The translations under genes and the position numbers were made by a program. This document shows positions 21,716-29,585 of a stretch of DNA of 32,137 nt, one piece after another. This DNA comes from Streptomyces sp. PKU-EA00015. GTDB taxonomy: Bacteria > Actinomycetota > Actinomycetes > Streptomycetales > Streptomycetaceae. Within the stretch, counting starts at the first letter, position 1; each line of letters opens with the position of its first letter. The stretch lies in contig NZ_JABZEE010000088.1 of NCBI RefSeq assembly GCF_013387495.1, positions 1 to 32,137 of the forward strand. Reading direction: 5' to 3'. The notes under the pieces are model-generated. The model saw only the letters and a list, made by a program, of their open reading frames with translations, did not search any database and was not told where the DNA came from.

Positions 21716-22344
21716 GCGGAGGGCGCCAGCGCGTGCGGGAGCGTGCCCCACGGATGGGCGCCCGTGCCGGGGACCACGCAGTGGATCGCCGCGCCCGCGC
21801 GGGCGTCGGGCGGGGCCGCGTAGACCAGATGGCAGAACCGCTCCGGCGGGTGCGCGGACGTCCAGGACGGGACGCCCGTCGTGCGGTAGGCGTCCCAGGG
21901 GCCCTCGAACGTGACGAGCAGGTCGGCCAGTTCGGCGTAGGCGGGGTCGGGGTGGACGCCGTGGTTGAGGACGACGGTCGTGGCGCCCGCGGCGCGGGCG
22001 GCGACGGCGATGCGACCGTAGTGCGGCAGGGTCTCCGGGCCGGAGGCGACCTGGTCGAGGAAGACGCCGTCCGTGGCGTACCAGTCGCGGTGGCGCAGCA
22101 GGTCGGCGAGGACGGCGGCGTGCGGGCGGCGGCCGTAGTCGGTGTCCACGTAGCCCACGACCCGCACCCCGGCGTCCCGCAGCCGGGCCGCTACCGCGGC
22201 GAACTCGGCGTCGGGTGCGGCGCCCGGGCCGCTGGCCGGGTTGAGGACGACCCCGTAGAGGCGGGGCGCGGCCGCGACGACGGCGTCCCAGGCGGCGGGG
22301 CGGTCGGCGGGGTGCTCGTAGTACGGGACGAGGAGTCTGCTCAT
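21697..22344 (-). CDS. Spherulin-4 / Sph3-like (GH135-type) putative glycoside hydrolase
   Basis: A 215-residue TIM-barrel-type protein of the Spherulin-4 family. Typical blocks are NPASGPG (35-41), GYVDTDYGRR (64-73), GVFLDQV (93-99), LNHGVHPDPAY (126-136) and LLVTFEGPW (142-150). Fungal Sph3, the characterised relative, is an endo-hydrolase of N-acetylgalactosamine-rich galactosaminogalactan. From memory its key acids are an Asp-Glu pair and a later Glu; here Asp97 and Glu147 are kept but the second position of the pair is Gln98. No signal peptide or membrane segment is visible, so it should be cytoplasmic unless exported with a partner. Its ATG overlaps the stop of the membrane-protein gene (ATGA), making it the last coupled gene of the operon. 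Confidence 0.82.
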   Translation of the reverse strand: MSRLLVPYYEHPADRPAAWDAVVAAAPRLYGVVLNPASGPGAAPDAEFAAVAARLRDAGVRVVGYVDTDYGRRPHAAVLADLLRHRDWYATDGVFLDQVASGPETLPHYGRIAVAARAAGATTVVLNHGVHPDPAYAELADLLVTFEGPWDAYRTTGVPSWTSAHPPERFCHLVYAAPPDARAGAAIHCVVPGTGAHPWGTLPHALAPSAYRPKW

Positions 22345-24221
22345 ACGCGGTGTGCCGTGGCCCGGCCCAGGAGGGTGCAGACGAGTCCGACGAGGACGGC
22401 CGCCGCCGTCGCCGCGACGGCGAGCCCCGCCGCCCGCGGGCTGCCCGTGCCAGTGGCGAGCGCCGCGGTCTGGACGAGCGCCGCCGCGCAGCACACGCCG
22501 GCCGCGACGGTGACGGCGCCGAACGACTGGAGCAGCAGCCCGGTCCACAGCACCGTGCCGATGAGGAGCAGTGTCGCGAGCCGTACGCCGCCGAGCGCGG
22601 GAGCGCCGGGCCACAGCAGGGTCCCGGCGAGCGCGAGCGCGAACAGGACGGCGAGGTAGCCGGCGAGGCACTCGGCGAGCACGGAGGCGGCGGTGCGCCG
22701 GAAGGCGCGGGCCGTGGTGCTGGCCCGCAGCCCGGCGAGGGTCTCGCTGCGGAAGCGGTGCAGCAGCCACTCGGCGGGCCCCATGCTGAGGGTGAGCGCG
22801 ACGGCGGACGGCGCGGCGACGGCGGCGCCGGTCAGCCCGCCGAGGACGTCACCGAGGGCCGTGTACAGGACGAGGACTCCGACGCCGAGCCCGGACAGCC
22901 CGTGCGGCACGGACGCGACCAGCCGCGGCGCGGCGAGCGGCGGTCGCCTCCTTCGGGCCGCTCTCAGCAGGCAGAGGCGGCCTGCGCCCGAAGCCCGCGG
23001 CACCCCGTCGGGAGCCGGGCGTGCGCCGGCGGCGGACACGGGCCGCACGCCCGCCGTGCCGCCGTCGCCGGCGCGCTCGGAGACGGGCGCCCGACCGGCG
23101 ATCGAGCTCAGCCTGCCCGCCACCACGTCGACAGGTCGGGGACGGCCTCCTTCCGCACCGGGCCGGCGGGTGGGCCACCCGTGCCGGAAGCCGCGCAGCG
23201 CACCCTGTGACCTCGCGCCCGGTAGCCGCGTCACCGTGCCGGTGGCCGGGTGCGTGCCGCACGCGGACCGTGCCCCGGCCGTGCCGCCGTCACCGGCGGC
23301 CGGCCCCGCATCCCCGCGCGGGCGCTGCCCGGCCGGGGCGCGGGGGTCCCGTCGTCCTGGCCCGTCGCGCCGGACGCGCCCCCGCACTCCGCGCAGACGC
23401 ACACCTGCCCCGGCCGCCGGGCGCAGCACCGCCGTCGCCGTCGCCAGGGCCGCCGTCAGCGACGCCAGCAGCAGGCCCGTGCGCGCCCACAGCGGTATCG
23501 CTTCGTGGAGCAGGACCAGGACCGTACCCGACGGGAGGGGCGACAGGCACCAGAGCAGGGCCCGTTCGCGGTCCAGGACCAGCAGGGGCGTCGCCGCCGC
23601 CAGGTAGAGCGACTGGACCGCGGCGAACACCGCGGACGGCCACTGGCCCGCTCCGGTGCACAGCAGCGCCGCCGCCGTGCCGAGCACGGCCCCCGCCGGG
23701 GCGCCGGCGCGCAGGCAGCGGACGGCCGAGGCCCGGTCGCCGAGGCCGAGCCACGCGTAGGCCCGGTGGGACAGCGCCTGGTTCCACGTCCAGCCCGTCA
23801 GCGCGCCCGCGAGCAGCGGCGCCAGGGCCGCTCCCGCGAGGAGCGGCGCGGCCAGGACGTAGGCGAGGCCGGGCAGCGCGAACACGAGACCGCGCAGCAG
23901 GCAGCCGAGCAGTCCCACCTGCCAGGGGTCGGCGGGCGGTCCGGGAGGCTCGGGGTGGGCGCGGGGGACCTTGGCGTACAGCTCCTCCGCCAGCGTGAAG
24001 GAGTCCGGGCGGCCGTAGGTGAGCCGGATGTGGTCGTCCGTCATGCCGTCGGACTCGAGCACCGCCGCGATCTCGTCGGGGTGCACGGCCGCGGCGAGGA
24101 CGTCGTGCAGCCGCTCCGCGAGCGCGTCCACCGGGTCGGCCGCCGTCCCGCCGCGCTGCCGCGGCAGGACGGGCAGGGCGTCGGCCCGCGGCCCCGGCCC
24201 CTGCCACAGGGGACCGCTCAC
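22341..24221 (-). CDS. Large polytopic membrane protein of the exopolysaccharide operon, family not recognised
   Basis: A 626-residue protein with four parts. Residues 1-98 are a soluble domain with HPDEIAAVLESDGMTDDHIRLTYGRPDSFTLAEELYAKVPR. Residues about 102-268 hold roughly five to six membrane helices. Residues about 270-435 form a long Gly/Arg/Ala/Pro-rich, probably disordered linker. Residues about 436-618 hold five to six further helices, including GPAEWLLHRFRSETLAGLRAS. The two helix bundles together give about 12 helices, the count of PST-type polysaccharide transporters such as PelG, but I see no clear sequence signature, so a translocase role is an inference from context. The GTG start overlaps the glycosyltransferase stop (GTGA). 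Third-position GC stays high through most of the linker, dipping only near 23101-23160, which argues against a frameshift. Confidence 0.8.
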   Translation of the reverse strand: MSGPLWQGPGPRADALPVLPRQRGGTAADPVDALAERLHDVLAAAVHPDEIAAVLESDGMTDDHIRLTYGRPDSFTLAEELYAKVPRAHPEPPGPPADPWQVGLLGCLLRGLVFALPGLAYVLAAPLLAGAALAPLLAGALTGWTWNQALSHRAYAWLGLGDRASAVRCLRAGAPAGAVLGTAAALLCTGAGQWPSAVFAAVQSLYLAAATPLLVLDRERALLWCLSPLPSGTVLVLLHEAIPLWARTGLLLASLTAALATATAVLRPAAGAGVRLRGVRGRVRRDGPGRRDPRAPAGQRPRGDAGPAAGDGGTAGARSACGTHPATGTVTRLPGARSQGALRGFRHGWPTRRPGAEGGRPRPVDVVAGRLSSIAGRAPVSERAGDGGTAGVRPVSAAGARPAPDGVPRASGAGRLCLLRAARRRRPPLAAPRLVASVPHGLSGLGVGVLVLYTALGDVLGGLTGAAVAAPSAVALTLSMGPAEWLLHRFRSETLAGLRASTTARAFRRTAASVLAECLAGYLAVLFALALAGTLLWPGAPALGGVRLATLLLIGTVLWTGLLLQSFGAVTVAAGVCCAAALVQTAALATGTGSPRAAGLAVAATAAAVLVGLVCTLLGRATAHRV

Positions 24222-25684
24222 CCGGCCACCGCCTCGGCGTACCGAAGCTGTGCCACGGGCTCCGGGAAGCCGGCCAGTTCGCGGTAGATGCGGCGGAAGC
24301 CGTCGACCGACCGCGTCAGCGTGAACCGGTCGACGACCCGCTGCCGGGCCCGCCGCCCCAGCTCCGCGCGCCGCCCGGCGTCCCTCAGCAGGCCGAGCGT
24401 CGCCTCGGCCATCAGCGCCGGTTCACGCGGCGGCACCACGAGGCCGGTGTCCCCGACCGCCTCCCGCACGCCGCCCACGTCCGTGGACACGGTCGCCCGC
24501 CCGCAGGACATCGCCTCGATGAGCGAGAAGGGGAACCCCTCGCTGATCGAGGAGAGCAGCACCACGCTGCCCGCCGCGTACGCCCGCGCCACGTCACCGA
24601 CCCGGCCCTCCCACGCGATGCCGTCCACGACGCCCAGTTCGGCCGCGAGCTTCTCCAGCCGGACCCGGTACGCCTCCCCGCCCGCGGGCACGCCGCCGAA
24701 CAACCGGAGCCGTACGGCGGGCAGTTCGGCGCGCACCATCGCGTACGCGCGGATCAGCGTCTCCAGGTCCTTGATGGGGTCGATCCGGCCGGCCCAGGAG
24801 AGGGTGGGCACGTCGGGTTCGGGCCCGGCGTCGGGGAAGGCGTGCGGGTCGACGCCGTTGTAGACGGTGCGGATGCGCTCCGGGGGCGCGCCGCCCCGCT
24901 CCTCCCAGCGCCGGTTGTACCGGTTGCAGGGGGTGATCAGGTCCGCCCGCCGGTAGCCGAGCGAGTTCAGCTCCCGGTAGAAGCTGAGCATCAGCGTCTT
25001 CACGGGCGCGCGCTGCGCCTGGGCGCGGTAGCCGAGATAGCGCTCGCGCAGGTAGATGCCGTGCTCGGTGAGCAGGAAGGGCACACCGTCGACGTGCTGG
25101 GCGGCGAGTGCCGGGAGCGTGGCGAGCCCGGCGCTGACGGCGTGCGCGATCGCGTCGTCGGGTATCCGCGCCGCCAGCGGGCGCAGCGCGTGCTCCAGGA
25201 GGTCGGTGGCGGTGAGCGCGTCGTGCACGGTGGGCCCGGTCGCGGAGATCTCCAGGTGCGGCATCGTCCAGAGCCGTATCAGGGAGCGCAGCACGGACTC
25301 GGAGCGCAGCGCCGCCGTCAGCCCGCCGTCGCGTGCGTAGCCGGTGAGTTCGTCCAGCGCCGCGCCGAAGTCGCAGTCGGCGGCCGGGTCGAGCAGCGAC
25401 AGCAGGAAGCGTTCGTAGACGTCGAGGAAGCGGCGGCGTTCCCGCCGTGGCAGCCGCCGGCGGGCGGGCTCGGGGCCCCACAGCGGGAAGGAGGTGTGCC
25501 GGTAGACGTTCGGCGGCAGTTCCCAGGCGACCGGCTCGCGCCCGCTGCCGGTGAGGGCGACGACCTGGAAGTCGACCTCCGGCATGCCGCGCACGAGCTG
25601 GTCGCACCAGGTGGACACGCCCCCGTGGACGTGCGGATAGGTGCCTTCGGTGAGCATGGTGACATGGCGGCCACAGCTCAGCAT
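24218..25684 (-). CDS. pelF: PelF-type GT4 glycosyltransferase (DUF3492 N-terminal domain)
   Basis: A 488-residue cytoplasmic GT-B retaining glycosyltransferase. The N-terminal DUF3492 half opens with VTMLTEGTYPHVHGGVSTWCDQLVRGMPEVDF and contains LLTEHGIYLRERYLGYR (204-220), both hallmarks of PelF. The C-terminal GT4 half has VYNGVDPHAF, the donor-phosphate residues Arg300 and Lys305 in WAGRIDPIKDLETLIRAY, and the EX7E motif Glu382/Glu390 in SEGFPFSLIEAM. In the Pseudomonas Pel system PelF is the polymerising enzyme and uses a UDP-hexosamine donor. Here no PelD, PelE or recognisable PelG is encoded alongside; instead a different polytopic protein follows with a GTGA overlap. The ATG has a GGGGGGAC ribosome site. 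It follows the deacetylase gene by 58 bases. Confidence 0.92.
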   Translation of the reverse strand: MLSCGRHVTMLTEGTYPHVHGGVSTWCDQLVRGMPEVDFQVVALTGSGREPVAWELPPNVYRHTSFPLWGPEPARRRLPRRERRRFLDVYERFLLSLLDPAADCDFGAALDELTGYARDGGLTAALRSESVLRSLIRLWTMPHLEISATGPTVHDALTATDLLEHALRPLAARIPDDAIAHAVSAGLATLPALAAQHVDGVPFLLTEHGIYLRERYLGYRAQAQRAPVKTLMLSFYRELNSLGYRRADLITPCNRYNRRWEERGGAPPERIRTVYNGVDPHAFPDAGPEPDVPTLSWAGRIDPIKDLETLIRAYAMVRAELPAVRLRLFGGVPAGGEAYRVRLEKLAAELGVVDGIAWEGRVGDVARAYAAGSVVLLSSISEGFPFSLIEAMSCGRATVSTDVGGVREAVGDTGLVVPPREPALMAEATLGLLRDAGRRAELGRRARQRVVDRFTLTRSVDGFRRIYRELAGFPEPVAQLRYAEAVAG

Positions 25685-25742
25685 GGTTCGTCCCCCCAGG
25701 ACAGCGGTCGGCGAGCGGTCGATACGTCGAGGGCTCAGCGGC

Positions 25743-27788
25743 TCAGGACGGGAGCCTCAGCGTGATCGCCGACTGGAGCGGTGCGGGCGTGGTCCAGGCG
25801 GACCGCGCCCCGGCGTAGGCGGTGCCGAACGCCGTGGTGGTCAACAGAAGTTGCTTGCGGGTGCCGTCCGGCGCGGTGACGGGTGCGGCCACGCCCGACG
25901 GCGCCTTGACGGTGACGGTGCCGCCGATGCGGTACGCGGTGACCCTGCCCTGCGCCAGCGCCCTGCTCCAGGCGGCGCGCCGCGCGAGCTCGGTGCCGGT
26001 GTCCCGCTGGCGCGGGTTGACAAGTGGGGTGTTCTGCGCGAACAGGACGCGGTAGTCGGCGAGCACCTTGTCGAGCACCGGGTAGAGGATACGTTCCTCC
26101 GCGAGGTTGGACTGGTGGACGTAGTGCGGGCGGGGGTCGTTGGCGACGACGTGGCCCAGCGCGGTGCGGGCCTCCTGCGGCACGATGTACGACGCGTAGC
26201 CGGTGGCGGTGTCGAGCGGCTCGGGCAGGCAGGTGGAGGACGGGTCGGTCTCGCAGACGCCGCTGCCCCCGTCGGCCGCCGAGCTGTAGATCCAGTTGTA
26301 CTCGTCCGTCATCTCGGCCGCGGTGCCCACGTTGTAGTACACGTTCATCGGGTGGCGGGGAACGGTCCGGGCGGCGCCCACGGGACGCTGCTGCGGTTCG
26401 CGGGAATTGTCGCTCGCGATCCATGTGACGCCGTTGTCGGCGAGGGCGCCCGCGAGGTTCGGGTTGTCCACCGGCTGCTGCGGCAGCGTCCTGAGACCGG
26501 AGTGCTCGCCGGTGACGAGCTCGGCGCGGTCGACGGCGAGGCCCTTGCGCACGGCCCAGTCGTGGTTGTCGCGGATCTGCGCGGAGATCTCGGCGCGGCT
26601 GGTCCAGCGCGTGTTGCCCGCGGCGTCCTTCGCGCACTGCCACGGCACGACGGACACGTCCTGGACGCAGCCGAGGAAGGGGTGGGTGTAGGTGTGGTTG
26701 ATCCAGCGGTACTGCGCCTTGTCGGCGAGGAGCCGGTCGGTGAGCGGGTCGCTGCCTCCGTGCTCGGCCCTCCACTCCTCGCCCGCGCCCGCGTTGTGCA
26801 CCATGTCGAGCGTGAAGCCGGCGGTGCGCTGCCAGGCCGCGGCGTACGCGGCGTCGTCCGCGGTCATACGGATCGGGGCCGTCTCCTCTCCGGCGCCGGT
26901 GCAGTCGAAGTCGCCGGGGGTGCAGTTGCGGTCGGTGTCCCAGCGGGCGTCGGGCGCGAAGACGTCGTCGACGTGCACGGAGAAGTACTGGCGGCTCTGC
27001 CCGAGGTGGACGCCCTGGGTGAGCCATTCGACGATGCCGCGGGCCAGGACCCGGAACTGCCGCTGGTGCCGGTTGTAGGCGAAGGTCACCACCAGCTCGC
27101 TGCGTCCGTCGTGGGCGTACTCGCCGATGAGGCTGCCGCGCGCGGTTCCGTCGCCGACGGGCGTGTCCAGGTAGCTGGTGAACCCTTCGCGCGGCCGGCC
27201 GGCATAGCCGTAGCTCTCCGTCACCGTCGGCGAGTTGTCCTCGAAAGCGACGGGCCCGTCGAGGTAGTGGAAGGGACCGGAGCGGCCGGCCGCGGTGAGG
27301 GCGCTCGGGGCGCCGTCGAGGGCGCCCGCGTATCCGCCGACGTCCACGTACTCCAGGCCGACCCGCGGATGCGACCAGGTGTGGGCGTCGACCTGACGAA
27401 TCCCGAACGTCCTCTCGTACGCGAAAAGCGCCGCGTTCTCGTCCGCCCCGCGGGCCGTGTCCGCGCCGAACGGGTCCTCGTCCGGGACGACCACGCCCTG
27501 GTACTTCGCGCGCGGCCGGCCGTCGAGGGTGTCGCTCAGGAACGCGGCGTCCACGACGGGCCGGCCGGGGTCGGTCAGGTCGACCTTCCGGTACGGCACC
27601 CCCGTGCTCTGCAGTTCCGAGACGATCGCGTCGACCGCGCCGCCGCCGTCGTCGACGACGAGGACGGTCAGATCGATCCGGGGCAGCGGTGCGGCGGCGG
27701 CCGAGGCCGCCGGGACCGCCGTCGCCAGCGAGGCGGCGGCGACGACCGCCGCGGCGGCTCTGCCCATGCGTGATCCGTGCAACTCCAT
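25743..27788 (-). CDS. Secreted Agd3-like (CE18-type) polysaccharide deacetylase
   Basis: A 681-residue exported protein. A signal peptide covers about residues 1-33. Residues about 38-260 form a beta-rich region in the place where Agd3 has its carbohydrate-binding module. From about 265 comes a CE4-like deacetylase core: HVDDVF (Asp274 as probable base, Asp275 as metal ligand), the HTYTH metal motif (His365, His369), GEHSGL (427-432) with NPN, a RHPMNVYYNV strand and PHYVHQSN with His555/His558. Paired cysteines (289/296, 374/385, 512/520) suggest disulfides. Fungal Agd3 de-N-acetylates galactosaminogalactan, making it cationic and adhesive. The ATG follows an AAGGGGGG ribosome site. It is the first gene of the operon and the only clearly secreted product. 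The wider assignment rests on motif and order, not on a search. Confidence 0.82.
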   Translation of the reverse strand: MELHGSRMGRAAAAVVAAASLATAVPAASAAAAPLPRIDLTVLVVDDGGGAVDAIVSELQSTGVPYRKVDLTDPGRPVVDAAFLSDTLDGRPRAKYQGVVVPDEDPFGADTARGADENAALFAYERTFGIRQVDAHTWSHPRVGLEYVDVGGYAGALDGAPSALTAAGRSGPFHYLDGPVAFEDNSPTVTESYGYAGRPREGFTSYLDTPVGDGTARGSLIGEYAHDGRSELVVTFAYNRHQRQFRVLARGIVEWLTQGVHLGQSRQYFSVHVDDVFAPDARWDTDRNCTPGDFDCTGAGEETAPIRMTADDAAYAAAWQRTAGFTLDMVHNAGAGEEWRAEHGGSDPLTDRLLADKAQYRWINHTYTHPFLGCVQDVSVVPWQCAKDAAGNTRWTSRAEISAQIRDNHDWAVRKGLAVDRAELVTGEHSGLRTLPQQPVDNPNLAGALADNGVTWIASDNSREPQQRPVGAARTVPRHPMNVYYNVGTAAEMTDEYNWIYSSAADGGSGVCETDPSSTCLPEPLDTATGYASYIVPQEARTALGHVVANDPRPHYVHQSNLAEERILYPVLDKVLADYRVLFAQNTPLVNPRQRDTGTELARRAAWSRALAQGRVTAYRIGGTVTVKAPSGVAAPVTAPDGTRKQLLLTTTAFGTAYAGARSAWTTPAPLQSAITLRLPS

Positions 27789-27819
27789 GATTCCCCCCTT
27801 GCATGCCCTCCCCGGGCAC

Positions 27820-27901
27820 GGTCAGCCACGAGGAGGATCCGTGGAGATGATGCAAAGGAACACGGCGTCCCCTTGCCCGAACGGCCCGACTGTGGCTGAC
27901 C
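27820..27901 (-). promoter_or_regulatory. Long-range inverted repeat in the leader of the exopolysaccharide operon
   Basis: GGTCAGCCAC (27820-27829) and GTGGCTGACC (27892-27901) are perfect 10-bp inverted repeats separated by 62 bases. The nearer arm is 32 bases from the deacetylase start. They could be two operators for a looping regulator, or the closing stem of a structured RNA leader. The region also carries the divergent pepA promoter. Confidence 0.5.
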
Positions 27902-27985
27902 TCTCACGGCCTTTGGCTCAAAGATGAAAGAGACACCACGCACGAGTGAACCGCCGTCGCCGTGAGCGAGGCGTACGACCGCGCG

Positions 27986-27991
27986 TAGGCT
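27986..27991 (+). promoter_or_regulatory. Candidate -10 box of pepA promoter
   Basis: TAGGCT is a good -10 hexamer in the 285-base divergent region and would give a pepA leader of about 75 bases. No clear -35 is seen. Confidence 0.4.
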
Positions 27992-28073
27992 CTTCCCCGT
28001 CGTGGGATGCCGATCCATCCCCGTGTACGGCCGCTGCGGCCTCGGAACTCAACGGAAGCGAGATTTCACCACC

Positions 28074-29585
28074 GTGACTGCTCTCACTCTCAGCACTGCC
28101 GGCGCGGCGACGCTGCGCGCCGACGCCGTCGTCGTCGGTGTCGCCAAGGGGGCCAAGGGCCCGGTGGTCGCACCGGGCGCGGAGGCCGTGGACCAGGCGT
28201 TCGACGGCAGGCTCGCCGCCGTCCTGGAGACCCTCGGCGCGAGTGGTGCCGAGGGCGAAGTGACCAAGCTCCCCGCACCCGTCGGCGTCAAGTCGCCGGT
28301 CGTCCTGGCGGTGGGGCTCGGCGCGGCGCCCGAGCAGGACGAGGCGTACGAGACCGAGGCGCTGCGGCGTGCGGCCGGCAGCGCGGCCCGCGCGCTGGCC
28401 GGCTCGAAGAAGGCCGCCTTCGCGCTGCCGATAGAGGCGGTCGAGGACGCGGAGGCCATCGCCGAGGGCGCGCTGCTGGGCGCGTACGCGTTCACCGCCT
28501 ACCAGGAGAACGGCAAGAACGGCAAGAAGCCGCTGGCCGAGGTGGCGCTGCTCGGCGCGAAGCCGCGCGACAAGGCGTTCAAGGCCGCCGCCGAGCGCGC
28601 GATCGCCCTCACCGAGGAGATCAACCGCGCCCGCGACCTGATCAACACCCCGCCGAACGACCTCACCCCCGAGTCCTTCGCCGCCATCGCCACCGCGGCC
28701 GGCAAGGAGCACGGCATCAAGGTGCAGGTGCTCGACGAGAAGGCGCTGGCCAAGGGCGGCTTCGGCGGCATCCTCGGCGTCGGCCAGGGCTCGCAGAACC
28801 CGCCGCGCCTGGTGAAGCTGTCCTACACACACTCCAAGGGCGCCAAGCACCTGGCCCTGGTCGGCAAGGGCATCACGTACGACTCGGGCGGCATCTCCCT
28901 GAAGCCCGCCGGCCACAACGAGACGATGAAGTGCGACATGAGCGGCGCCGCCGCGGTGTTCGCCGCCGTCGTCGCGGCCGCCCGCCTGGGCCTCGAGGTC
29001 AACGTCACCGCCTGGCTGGCGCTCGCCGAGAACATGCCGTCCGGCTCGGCCACCCGCCCCGGTGACGTGCTGCGCATGTACAGCGGCAAGACGGTCGAGG
29101 TGCTCAACACCGACGCCGAGGGCCGCCTGGTGCTCGCCGACGCGCTGACGAAGGCGTCGGAGGAGAACCCCGACGCGATCGTCGACGTGGCGACGCTGAC
29201 CGGAGCGATGGTGCTGGCGCTCGGCAACCGCACCTTCGGCATCATGGCGAACGACGACGCCTTCCGTACGGCCGTCCACGAGATCGCCGAGGAGGTGGGC
29301 GAGGCGTCCTGGCCGATGCCGCTCCCCGCCGACCTGCGCAAGGGCATGGACTCGCCGACCGCCGACATCGCCAACATGGGCGAGCGCATGGGCGGCGGCC
29401 TGGTGGCCGGCCTCTTCCTGAAGGAGTTCGTCGGCGAGGGCATCACCTGGGCGCACCTGGACATCGCGGGACCGGCCTTCCACGAGGGCGCGCCGTACGG
29501 CTACACGCCCAAGGGCGGCACCGGCTCGGCGGTCCGCACGCTGGTCAAGCTGGCGGAGCGCACGGCCGCCGGCGACCTGGGCTGA
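28074..29585 (+). CDS. pepA: Leucyl aminopeptidase (M17 family)
   Basis: A 503-residue cytosolic di-metal aminopeptidase that releases N-terminal residues from peptides. The metal and catalytic residues are all present in order: Lys265, Asp270 (GKGITYDSGGISLK), Lys277, Asp288 (MKCDMSG), Asp347, Glu349 and Arg351 in the signature NTDAEGRL. The N-terminal half (about 1-170) is the usual non-catalytic domain, and the length matches E. coli PepA. I start it at the GTG giving MTALTLSTAG, the conserved N terminus; an upstream extension of 24 codons is open but carries no homology. The gene is divergent from the exopolysaccharide operon and followed by a perfect 10-bp hairpin. No functional tie to that operon is evident, because the same pepA-lpd-sucB order occurs in the conserved core. 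Confidence 0.96.
   Translation: MTALTLSTAGAATLRADAVVVGVAKGAKGPVVAPGAEAVDQAFDGRLAAVLETLGASGAEGEVTKLPAPVGVKSPVVLAVGLGAAPEQDEAYETEALRRAAGSAARALAGSKKAAFALPIEAVEDAEAIAEGALLGAYAFTAYQENGKNGKKPLAEVALLGAKPRDKAFKAAAERAIALTEEINRARDLINTPPNDLTPESFAAIATAAGKEHGIKVQVLDEKALAKGGFGGILGVGQGSQNPPRLVKLSYTHSKGAKHLALVGKGITYDSGGISLKPAGHNETMKCDMSGAAAVFAAVVAAARLGLEVNVTAWLALAENMPSGSATRPGDVLRMYSGKTVEVLNTDAEGRLVLADALTKASEENPDAIVDVATLTGAMVLALGNRTFGIMANDDAFRTAVHEIAEEVGEASWPMPLPADLRKGMDSPTADIANMGERMGGGLVAGLFLKEFVGEGITWAHLDIAGPAFHEGAPYGYTPKGGTGSAVRTLVKLAERTAAGDLG

Noticed and set aside
25641..27773. A 710-codon open frame on the plus strand, opposite the deacetylase gene
   Set aside because: Long antisense frames are expected at this GC content. 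The minus-strand frame has a signal peptide, ribosome site and recognisable enzyme motifs; the plus frame has none and is a low-complexity Arg/Gly/Val product.
27789..27960. Cyclic-di-GMP or cyclic-di-AMP riboswitch before the exopolysaccharide operon
   Set aside because: A fragment with GGGCAAGGGGACGC was suggestive, but the stems and conserved loops of either class are absent. Only the long inverted repeat stands out.
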